Of a stretch of DNA of 64,000 nt, positions 15,101 through 27,100 are shown in pieces. Position numbers and translations under genes: made by a program. The DNA is from Sipunculus nudus. Taxonomy: Eukaryota > Annelida > Sipuncula > Golfingiida > Sipunculidae. The stretch lies in assembly GCA_026874595.1 (NCBI GenBank), contig CM049315.1, positions 11,470,664-11,534,663 of the forward strand, written 5' to 3'. The notes beneath the pieces are model-generated. The model was not told the DNA's origin. It was given only the letters and a program-made list of their open reading frames with translations, and did not search any database. Numbering within the stretch: the stretch's first letter is position 1; every line of letters begins with the position of its first letter.

Positions 15101-18100
15101 ATCACTAAAAATTATAAAATGAATTTGCCATTTTTACAATATCTGGTATTTTCAACTTCAGGGACACCTTGGACACAGGATTCAATTCAGAGATCAAGTA
15201 CATTTTAGACTCTGGCAATGGCCTCTCATTGGTCAGTTTGAATCCTGATAGTGGTAAGTTTTTATTGTCCTCATATTCCCTTCAAAAGCCTTAAACAGAT
15301 GTGTTCCTCAAACCCTAGTGATATTCAATTAATGGTATTTTAAAATCAGACAAGTTTTAGTGCAAATGTTTGTTTGCTGACAGTGGTGCCATCTTTTGAG
15401 TTTTACACACACTATTTTTGTTATCTGTTGAATGCGTTTGTTCATTCATTTTGTCAACTCAAAGCTGAGGAGTTCTTCAAGTCAGGTGAATTTTATTAAT
15501 CAAGCAAAATTATTTAATGCTCCAGTGAGTAAATTTTCTGCTGTATATTTGTGGAACCTAAGTTTAATTCAGATTTTTTTTTTGCATAGCATTGTAACTT
15601 TTTTGTGTGAAAAAAAACAACAAAAAATGTAGATGGTAGGAATTATTTTTGTGGAAAAAGCTTAGTTTAAATGTACTTTTTATATTACAAATCAGCATAC
15701 ATTACACTATTCACTTCAGCTTTTGATTTAATGTACTTTTAATCATTACAGGTGAGATGACTTTGACTGCTTCACTTCAAGGTCAAACAGGCAACACTTA
15801 CACGATTAAAGTCAGGGCCGAGGACAAAGGTCAGCCACCAAAGTCAGCTGTTACTACAGTAACTGTTTCAGTGGCACGGGTCAACAGGTACAGTCCTGTG
15901 TTCATTGGGAGCGGCTTGGCATTCCAGACTACAGTGCCTGAGAATAGGAAGGTAGGGATGGTCATCGCGAGAGTGTCTGCCACAGACCAGGATGTAGGAG
16001 TGAATGGTCAGGTATCATACCATATAACTGGAGGCGACACTGAATACCAGTTTGAAATTGACCCAAATCAAGGAAATATAAAGATAGCCAAATCGTTGGA
16101 TTATGAAGTCACCCCTGTGTTTTATTTGAACATCACTGCTCGTGATCGTGGGTTGATACCCAGAGAGGTGTTGCGGGGGTTCACAGTGTTCGTCACTGAT
16201 GTGAACGATAATCCACCCACATTCTCATCAGATAAATACCTCGCCTCTGTTTATGAGAACGTCCCGAGCAGCACACCAGTACTGAAACTAAATGCAACAG
16301 ATGCTGACTCAACACCTAACGCCAGGATTGAATATTCCTTGGTGGAAGGAAGTGATAAATTTAGCATTGACCGCAACTCTGGCCTGATCAAGACAATCGG
16401 CCAGATTGACTATGAACAACAGAAGAGTTATGACTTAACAGTGAAGGTCTTCAATCCTGGCACTGCATTCGCAGCCAGCACGACAGTAGTCATACAAGTC
16501 CTCAGTGTTAATGAATACCCGCCCATATTTGCAAAGAGTGTGTATGAATACCGAATGAGTGAATCAGCCAAACCAGAGTCAATCATAGGAGCGGTTGAAG
16601 CCACTGATAAAGATCTTGGTGATGATGGGATTATTGAATATTACCTGGTCGGTGACAGTAATAACGCAGGATTCAGCATCCAACATGACACTGGAGAAAT
16701 ATTTGTTGAAAACATGATTGATCGTGAAACAACATCGTACATCGCCCTCCACGTACTGGCAAAGAATCATGGTCCAATCGCAGGTGGCGACACTTCACGC
16801 TGTCAAGTCAGAATCTCTGTTAGAGATGCAAATGATCCGCCCGTGTTTAAGCCACCTGTATATGAAGCTTCCATCCCGGAAAACTCAAGAGTCGGAAAGT
16901 TTGTCACTCGAGTTTCAGCCGTAGATAATGACTTGAGACAGGACTACAAAACATTTTTGTACCGTATATTATCCGGAAATAATGGCAGTGTGTTTAACAT
17001 CAATGCAGTGACAGGTGAGATCAGGACAGTGGCTGATGGCCTGGACAGGGAGACTATTCCTGTGTACAATCTTGTTGTGGGTGCAGTGGACCAGGGTAAA
17101 CCACCTAAAACAGGTAACTTTAACTCTCAATGTCTCTTTATTGGTTTTGCCTTACATTTGATTTTACACCTGGCCACCAGAAGGCAACATAATAATGGCC
17201 AACTGTTGAAAGAAGAAAATAGCGAAACTGCATACACCTTTGATAAATACTGAACAGTATCATTTATTGTTGGTGACTTATCAAGTTTAAGATACCTGTA
17301 TTCATGGTCAAAGTTATTGCTCTTGTATTCTGAAAAAAATTTATAAAAAAAAATTATTTACAAGAGGATCATGCAGTATTCACTGAAACTTCATTTGTAG
17401 TTTCTGGTTTGAGAAAGCAGATTGAAAATAACTGTTAATAATTGTTGTATATAATTTGTATATTACACTAATTTACAGAGAAATGATTGTGTATATTTTT
17501 ATTTTAGTATAATTCTGATATTCTTATATTACAGGCTCTGCCACAGTTCGTGTTCGACTGTCTGATGTCAATGACAAAGGACCATTCTTTAAGCCATCCA
17601 AGCCACAAGTGACCCTCCCAGAAAACAGACCACCATATGCAGATGCAACTGATGACCTGACCTCATTTACATATGACCCTGATGTGCCACCCAATCAGGG
17701 GCCATACAAGTACAGACTGTTAAATGGTACAAGCAGCTTTGACATTGAAGAGAGCACAGGAGTAGTTAAGGCGAAGGTGACCTTGGATCATGAATCTCGA
17801 CCTTCATATGACCTCTCTGTAGAGGTCAGTGATGGTGGCAGTCCAACGATGACATCTACGTTGGTGTTCACTGTGAAAGTAGGAGACACGAATGATAGTC
17901 CTTCATCTGCTCGTTCAGTTAAAATTCTGGTGAAAGTTTACAATGGAAGATTTAATGGTGGGCTTGTGGGTAATATACATCCCACAGATAAGGACACAGT
18001 TGGCGACTATTCCTGTCGCATCATTAATGGTAACAGACAACTGTTCTTTCTGCAACAAGGATGTAACCTTCATTCACGAACAGTTGGGCAGTCTGGCTCA

Positions 18101-21100
18101 TTTGTCATAAATGCAACTGGACATGATGGAAAACATTCATCAGTACCGTCTAATGCAGAAATAGAATTTTCTGCTTTCACTAAAGCAGATGTCGAGAACA
18201 GCATAGAGTTTACAGTAGACCAGCTGACTGGAAATGAATTTGTTGAAATATACACTAAGTTCATCCAGGCATTTAAAGATATACTTGGATCGACATCATC
18301 TCCACATGTTATAAGCATCCAAGAATCCGGCAACAGTCTCAAAGTGGTCTTCAGTGTTAAAGACAGAAACAGATATGTCCCCAGAAACAGAGTGGAGCTC
18401 CTGTTGAGAACCAGTGCATCAACACTTAAAACATTAACTGGACATACAATTAAATCATTACACCCAGAGGTGTGCAAATCTAATCCTTGTCTAAATGGTG
18501 GAAGGTGCCAATCTCAAATCAATGTCTCCTCAGATTATTCCAGCTTCAGTTCTATGTCTTTCATTCTCACAGTTCCAAAGGTTCAATTTGTTTACCAGTG
18601 TAAATGCAGAGCTGGTTTCACTGGGCGGTTGTGTAATGAAATATCTGGTGAGTGTACGGTTAATCCGTGTCAAAACAGTGGTTCATGTGTCAGTCAGGGG
18701 ACACAAACACAATGTGTCTGCACAGACGGATGGACAGGAGAATCATGTGAGAGGAACCTAGATGAGTGTTTAGACTTTCCATGTAAAAACGGTGGAACCT
18801 GCACCGACACTATTGGCTCATTTAGATGCAGCTGTCGATCAGGCTACAGTGGCGCCCTCTGTGAAGAAAGTGCCAGCCCTTGCAATCCATCTCCCTGTCA
18901 GAACGGTGGCACCTGCAGTGTAATTGGGAAAACGTTTGAATGTGCTTGCAGTTATGGCTTCACTGGCCCCAGCTGTGAAATCAGTAGTCGTGGATTTGGT
19001 CGTCTCTCTTATATGGAGTACAATACAGTCATACATCAAAACAGAAGCACATGGAGTTTTGAGTTTGCTACTACAAAATCTGAAGCCTTATTGGTGTATT
19101 CATTAAGCACAGCAAGCCCAGACTATATCTTACTTGAAATCATTAACAAGTTTGTCACACTGACCTACAGCGTGGAAGGAGTTACAACATCACTGAGTGT
19201 ACCAAAATCAGTTACCGATGGCAACTGGTACAAAATGACTTTGAACAGAATTAGGAAGGTAAATTGATATATATCTTATCCCCTTTGCCTCTACTGAATG
19301 CTCTTAAATATTAGAAAAAAAGCTAATTTTTTTAATATATTTTTATATAACATTATGAATACATTAATCTCCTTTCTTTTAAGTGTGTGTTTTTTTAAAT
19401 GCATGAAAAAAAGATGAGACATTTCATTTGTTGTACGTGTGTACAATTGATATGTTTTAGTATTAATAAACATTTATTTGCTCTTTTTTTTTGTTTGAGT
19501 TTATTTAAATCAACACATTTTATGCTGCTCTCTGCAGGTAACTCATCTGACAGTGGTGAAATGTCCAGATGGTCAGGACACCTGTGACACCTGTCGCCAT
19601 GGTGACACATCCTGTTCCAATCAGAATGAGGCTTCACATTCAGGGTAAGTTTCAGTTTGCTTAATCAAAAACTGTTAATCTTTATTTTAAAAATATAAAA
19701 CTCTAGTGAAACGTATTGGTGCACCATTGTAAAAAACTGGAAAAAAATTAAAATCATGAATCATCTTAAAGCCCTAATTCATCAACAAAATTGAACTCTT
19801 TGCATCTGCTTCTCATAGTGATACCAAAGTGATCCACCAGATGTCATGACAAACATTAGTATGCATCACATCTATATTTATATCAAGATTAAAATTTCAT
19901 CAAGCTTCTCTGTGCCTCATAACCTGCCCGTCCACAACATTTCATTAAGTACAACTATGTGACCATTCGCCCAATCTCTGTTTTATCTAACATATCTGAG
20001 ATATGGAATAATATATGCTTAGTACCAAAATGCAGCACCAAGTTTTGCATTTTGCAGCATTGCTTCCCTGTATTACACTATTCGAGAGTAATGTATAAAG
20101 GCTGCAAGTATTCCTGATACACTTGTTTTCCTGTACCATGATGTGGAGCACCAGCCCTCTTCTGAGCTCCTGTATCCAACCCTGCATGAATCATTCATCT
20201 GTTTCATGAGCTTCACATACATTTTGACATCATCACAACTGTACACCTGTCCCTGGTTGTTTTTTTCCAGAATTCTCAGGTTAAATGCTCCTCTGTTCAT
20301 TGGTGGCATTAAAAATTTTGAAGATTTGCTGACATCACCAGCCCCTGTCAGGTCACATGACTTCATAGGATGCATGCGAAATGTGAAGATGGACAATGTT
20401 AACATGTTCAGAGATATCAGAGCCATCTCCCAGAGAGGCATCAGTGACCAGTGCCCCAGAGAGGCTCCGTCAGCCTGTGCAGCAATGGATTGTGGGAAGG
20501 GACAGTGTGTGGATGAGTGGAGCACCCAGCGATGTGAATGTGACATGGGCATCATTGGAGACTCCTGTGATAAAGGTTTGGAATTTAACAAAGGTTTAAT
20601 TATTGTGCCGTGTTCATGTGGTTTTGCAATTAAACAGGCAGTCAACAGTTAATAAACATTACTTTATATATTATAGATTGAGAATTCTCAGTTCAAAGTG
20701 TACCTGTAAATAAATGTCATGAGCTTGAAATTAGTTGGGTATTCTAATGTTACAGAATACACTTTGCGTATCCTAGTCAGTGCATATATTTGTTGCAATT
20801 TTGTTGATAGACAAGTGCTCAGATGGGAAAATAATCAAATTTATATATTCTGTTGATTATATATTGTTGTATATTCAAAGTGACATGGAAACTCTTTTGA
20901 TATGTTTCATCATTACATTTTAACTAATTATTCATGTGTAATAAGTATTTATTTATTTGAAATATAACAGAAAATACGTGTTTACCTCCTTGAACGATTT
21001 TAATAGGACGACAGGTAAGAAATATTATGTAAGATTAACATCAGATCTGACTTACTTCATTGTATTAATCATTTTCCATAATTGAAAATTTCAACTGCAT

Positions 21101-24100
21101 AAACACTAATAACTGGGTAATGTAAATTATAAAAAATGAGGGAAAGTATTCTTTTATTTGAGAAAAAAAATCTGTGCATGCTAAATATGTAGAAAGTTTC
21201 CACAAACATAGTTTATATTAGCATTATATGCATTTAAGCATGTCTATATAAAGCAAGCACCATTTATTTACAGAAGTGGAGTCGTTTGGGTTTGGACCTG
21301 ATGCCACTGTTGAGTACCATGTGAGAGAAGACTATCGCAGAAATCAGCTCCTCAAACAGAGTAAAAGGCAAAAGAGAGCAGCAGCACCAGGTGACAGTAC
21401 CACCATAATGCTGAAGCTGAGGACCAGCAGTGAGGATGGAGTCCTGGTTCATGTGGCGACTGCACGAGGCAATCTAGCCATGCATGTAAGTAGCAAGAGA
21501 GTGTATATATACTGTCAGGGACAGATCTGTGGCTTTATAAATTAAGATACTAATGTTAATCCTCTGTTTATTATTGCCTCAAGACCCACGTTTCTTTTAG
21601 TACCAAATACCCCCACTAGCTGCCAGGGTCAGTGGCAGCATTAGTGGGAGGAGACAAAAAGATGCATCAAAATATGGGTCAGCTTCAGATTTCTTTGTCA
21701 TCTCAAGACTCGCGTTTCCACAAAATTTATTTGAAATCAGATATTAAAATGACTGTACATGCAGGAAGTTTATCAGACAGTTTACCTTGTAAATTCAGCT
21801 GCTGGATCGATCTGCTTGGATTGAGCTGTGAAAAATAATTTTTCTTCACTTTGTGCCCCTCCTTTCAGTACTTAAGTACTTGTAATATTCCATCAAAATC
21901 TGCTGAGGGTCAGTCCAGTTTGTATTGATAATATATATACATAATATTTTATATTTTAGATAAATAAATATTTAAATAGATAAATTTACACATTGTTCTC
22001 ATTGTTTGAATAGTTATTTGTTTATATACTCCTAGAGACAGTTTGACAGTGATATTATTATCTACCTGTGCAGTAGATGAGGAAACATCACATTTGACAG
22101 TGATATTATTATCTATCTGTACAGGTGATGAGGAAACATTTTGGAGTAAGTCAGAGGGTCGGTGGAACAGAGCTGCTGATGGAGCTCACAGCTGACGTTA
22201 GTGACGGTACATGGCACACAGTGACACTCACCATTACAGGTAAGATCATTAAACATTACAGTGGTACTCATACTGTAATCCATTAATGTAACATTGTCAT
22301 CAGAGTTCAAAGTTTTCTGTTGAATATCAAGTTTTACTTTGAATAAATGTGACAGTAGTTGAAAGGTTAAATAACTTAAATCAAATGAAATATATTTAGT
22401 TTTATTGATTATAATTTATTATAAAATTCTGCTTTACAATATTTATGTCATGCATTATCAGGTTTTGGTTAGCACAGCAATGTTCCATGTTAGATGCATT
22501 ATATTATAGTGGGGAATGTATTATAATTTATTAGCCATTTATAAAACCAGGAGGGGAATGTATTATAATTGAATATCTATTTAAAGAACCAGGAAGGCAA
22601 TTATTATAATTAAATATCTATATATAGAATCAAGAGGGGAATGTATTATAATTGAATATCTATCTCTAAAATCAGGAGGGGAATGTATTATAATTGAATA
22701 TCTATTTATAAAATCAGGAGGGGAATTTATTTTAATTCAATATCTTATTATAAAATCAAGAGGGGAATGTATAATAATTGCGTATCTATTTATAGAATAA
22801 GGAGGGGAATATATTATAATTGAATATCTATTTATAGAAACAGGAGGAGAATGTAAATTATAATTAAATATCTATTTATAGAAACAGGAGGGGAATGTAT
22901 TATAGTTAAATATCTATTTATAGAATCAGGAGGGGAGTGTATTATAGTAAATTATATCTATTTATAGAATCAGGAGCCTCTCTGTCTGGCTCAGATGGGC
23001 AGGTGGTCAACACAGAAGGTAACTGGATCGACCCCCTTGGAACTGATGTGACACAGCTGACACTTGGGGCACCAGCAAACCCTGTCCATGTTCAGGGTAC
23101 TGGCCTGTCTGGTAGGTGACTTCCTAAAAATGTAATGTTATGTATATAAAAACTGTGAGCAAGATTAAAACAAAATGACAGGTGCAAATATATATGTATA
23201 TTAATTGTATCCCCAGACAAAGTCGGGGGATACTATGTTTTCATACCGGTCCCGCTGCCGCCACCGCCGCCGCTGCCGCCTCATGTAAATCTTGTTGGCG
23301 CGATAACCCAAAAAATATTTCACGGAACTTTACCAAACTTGGTATATGTATAGATATGGGTAAGAGGACGACGCCTATTTAAAATGAGGTCATGACCTTT
23401 ACTAAGAGAGTGTCCTTGACCTTGAATAGGTCCAATTTTGGGGAAAATCACACAAATTCTTTGATATCTCAAGAAATCTTGCATGGATTTATCCCAAAAT
23501 CAGGTTGATCGAAGATCATGGATAGGGTTGTCATGTTCCAGAAACTGGTGGCGCCACCTATTATTCTTTACTTGTTTTCATGCCGTTTAATACCCCCAAA
23601 ATTGCCACCTTACAGTACTGTGAGCATTATAAGTCAAAAACTAATGGACAGATTTCTTTTATATTATGCATATACATAGGTATGGGTTATGGGATGATGT
23701 TTATTTAAATTGGGGTCATGACCTTTCCTATGATAGTGGCCATGACCTTGAATATTGCCATATATGGTGAAAATCACACACCTCTTATGATATCTCCAGT
23801 GTTGATAGCCATATGGATTTCAAACATGACTTATGTATGGCCCACCACTAAAGTAAGAACCTTATAGGTTCTAGGGTCATGAGGTCAATGGTCAAGGTCA
23901 CTGGACTGGCATTTTAAAAGATACTGTGGATGCATTTTAAGCCAAACTTTCATCCCAGGTCTTCCATCTTGAATATATAGCTCACTTGCCAATAGTGGAT
24001 GATCCATATAAATTTTGGGGTCACAAGGTCAAAGGTCAAGGCCACAGGAGCTATCTGTCAAAAAATTAGTTTCTGGATGATAATTTCTGCTTTTATTGAT

Positions 24101-27100
24101 GTATTGATTTCAAATTTGACTTATATATGTCCCATTGAAAAAGCAAAACTCCAATTGATTTTGGGGTCATGAGGTCAAAGGTCAAGGTCACAGGACACAT
24201 CTTTAAAAAGATTGTGGATGCATTTTCAGCCAAACATTTCATCTCAGACCTTTCAACTTGCACATATAAGTCATCTGCCAATAGAGGAAGACCCCTATCA
24301 GTTTTGAGGTCACAAGGTCAAAGGTGAAGGTCACAGGAGCCATCTGTCCAAAAATTAGTTTCTGGATGATAATTCCTGCTTTTATTGATGTATGGATTTC
24401 AAACTTGACTTGTATATGTCCCATTGGAAAAGCAGGACCCAAATTAATTTTGGGGTCATGAGGTCAAAGGTCAAGGTCACAGGACACATCTTTAAAAAGA
24501 TTGTGGATGCATTTTCAGCCAAACATTTCATCTCAGATCTTTCATCTTGCACATATAGTTCACCTGCCAAGAGAGGAAGAACCCTATCAGTTTTGAGGTC
24601 ACAAGGTCAAAGGTGAAGGTCACAGGAGCCATCTGTCCAAAAAATAGTTCCCGAGATGATAATTCAAGCTTGGATTAATATATGGATTTCAAACCAGACT
24701 TGTATATGGCCTATCAATAAATCTAGACCTCTATTGATTTATATATAAAAGTGGATGATCAATATCAATTTAGGGGTCACAGAGTCAAAGGTCAAGGCCA
24801 CAGGAGCCATATGTCAAAAAATTAGTTTCTGGATGATAATTCCTGCTTTTATTGATGTATAGATTTCAAACTTGATTTATATATGTCCCATTGAAAAAGC
24901 AAGACCCCAATTGATTTTGGGGTCATGAGGTCAAAGGTCAAGGTCACAGAACCAACATCTTCAAAAAGATTGTGGATTGATAGATGGAAGAAACAATAAT
25001 TGCTTGCCAAGTGTCAGTATATGCTGCTAAAAATGGGGGCCTATTCTTAAAGGGGGGGGGGCCTACTATGTCTGGGGATACTCTGGCACCTGCGGTGCCA
25101 AGAAATATCTAGTTAATTAATTACAGAGACTGAAGGGATGCTTGTATGATTTCTCTTTGATAGTTTCCTTTATAGAACAAACTTTATATAACAAAACTTC
25201 ATAAATTTTTTTTAGCAACCAAAGGGGTTTTAAGTAAAGTGTTAAATGTAGGTTCTTTTACATTGATAAAAATATGATATCAGGTGTGTATAAAGTCATG
25301 TTATATAACCAATTTCCTCTCAAATAAATCATTGGCATCGATTAAAATTTCTTTGCTTAAAAAAAACAAGGAAGACTCCTTTCATCTTAGAATTATAACT
25401 GTAGATTTATTTTGGCACATCGCTTCATTATAAGTCTCAATTTAAAAAAATATTAATCTTCAGTCTTTATTAAAAACAAAATCAAAATGATGTGCATACT
25501 TTATAATGATAATCATTAACTGAGGAAAAAAACAAGAAATTCATCTAATTACATTGTGCTATGTTTAAGAATTTTAAATATGTTAATTCTACTGATTTTC
25601 AGGCCTGAGAGGTTGTGTATCAGAATTCAAAGTCAATGGAAAGCCGATGCCATTTTCTGGGAGAACGGACCAGTTCGAGATCGTCCAGAAGGGTACTGTA
25701 CAGGAAGGTTGTGAAGGCATTGTTGCCATGGTTTCCAGTCAACCAGAAGTACCTCTAGCAGTTATCATCGTGATTGTAGTATTTGTTGTGATACTGGTTG
25801 CAATCCTTGTGGCATTTATGGTTATCAAAATGCGACGCAAAAAGAAAGCAAAAACAGCTAAACAAAATGCTGCCATGGTGTTGTCATCCAATGGGCTGAT
25901 GGGAAACAAAACAAATAATGACAGTGGGCGGAGCCATCAGGATTCTGGCTTTACGGAAAATGCTGCTGATTTGTCAGAGGAAGATATCATACGACAACAC
26001 ATAGCAGACGAGCTGGCTGCCAACAGTTTCAATGAGAGGGAGGTGACAGACCAACCAACTCCAGCAAGACCAGACATAATCGCGCCGGAAACGCGGGCTC
26101 CTGCGATCAGGCAGTCTCCCATCAGTTTACCAGATTCTGGTTCTGATGAAAACAACAGAGGAATTGACAATAATGGATTTAGTGAAGGACCACCCGATTA
26201 TTACGACATTGACAACGCTAGCAGCATTGCACCATCTGATCTTGCGGATGTTGTAGGACACTACCGCAAATATCGAAAGGGGACACTAGGACATCCAGAA
26301 AAGGAACAGGGTTCAAAAGTCCCCCCAGCTCATTATCGACAAAGTCCTAACTTTCTTGGTGTTAAACCACATCATCTCCAGTATCAGCGAGATAGTCCAT
26401 CTCTATTGCTAGGCAACAGAGATAGTCCTAATATGATGACGATGCAAAGCACTCCACTCAGTAACCCGAGTCTGTTACCAAATGGTGCAATGAGAAACAT
26501 GCCCCCACGTCATACTCCTAGCCCTGCCGTCACGAATCAGATGCATCATCGACAGAGTCCTTATGGTAATCCAATGACACCAGGAACAATGAACCAACTG
26601 TCACGTCGCAGTCCTGCTAATATGTTGTCTGAACACATGCAGGCAAGTCCAGCCAACATTCAAAGTATGCGATCAACACCCATATTTCCGAGTAACACGA
26701 GTACCAGCAGCACGTCGAGTCGACCTCAAAGCCAGGCGAGTGTCATTAACAGTCCTGGTGCTTTGCCAAATGGTCATGGGCCTGGTAGCCGCCCTGCCTC
26801 CAGACCCAGCCGACCCAGCAGTAGCCTACGAGACCCAGTGCTTGGTTACAGAGCCACCCCCACAAAGGGACTCACTGTGGAAGAGGTGGCTCGCTTGAAC
26901 TCCAGGTACCGGCCGAGTTTAAGCTCCGCTGATGTGTTATCATCGAGTAGTGAGGAGGCTCACGGTCCTAATATTAATCAAACAGACTTCACGTATTCTG
27001 ATTTGTTAGAGCCCAGTGCATTATTAGAACCTCCAGAGTCCACCACAGAGGACAGCAGTAATGATTCGTTCACATGCTCTGAGGTTGATTATGACAATGA

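Larger units (their letters stand above)
23205..25112 (+). mobile_element. Helentron/HINE (Pearl-like) non-autonomous element in a FAT4 intron
   Basis: Left end GTATCCCCAGACA (23207) is inverted at 25069-25081 (TGTCTGGGGATAC), giving subterminal inverted repeats. A perfect hairpin TGGCACC-TGC-GGTGCCA lies at 25084-25100, and the element stops at CTAG (25109-25112) before TT. A GCC/CGC-rich stretch (about 23251-23281) follows the left end, then diverged tandem units of about 290 bp. No transposase or helicase frame is visible. Subterminal inverted repeats, a 3' hairpin and a tandem core are known marks of Helentron-associated elements and of bivalve Pearl elements. The exact 5' boundary is uncertain by a few bases. 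Confidence 0.75.

Noticed and set aside
18070-18477. 135-codon minus-strand frame
   Set aside because: Antisense shadow of the large Fat exon.
20073-20645. 190-codon minus-strand frame
   Set aside because: Antisense shadow of the LamG1/EGF5 exon extended into introns.
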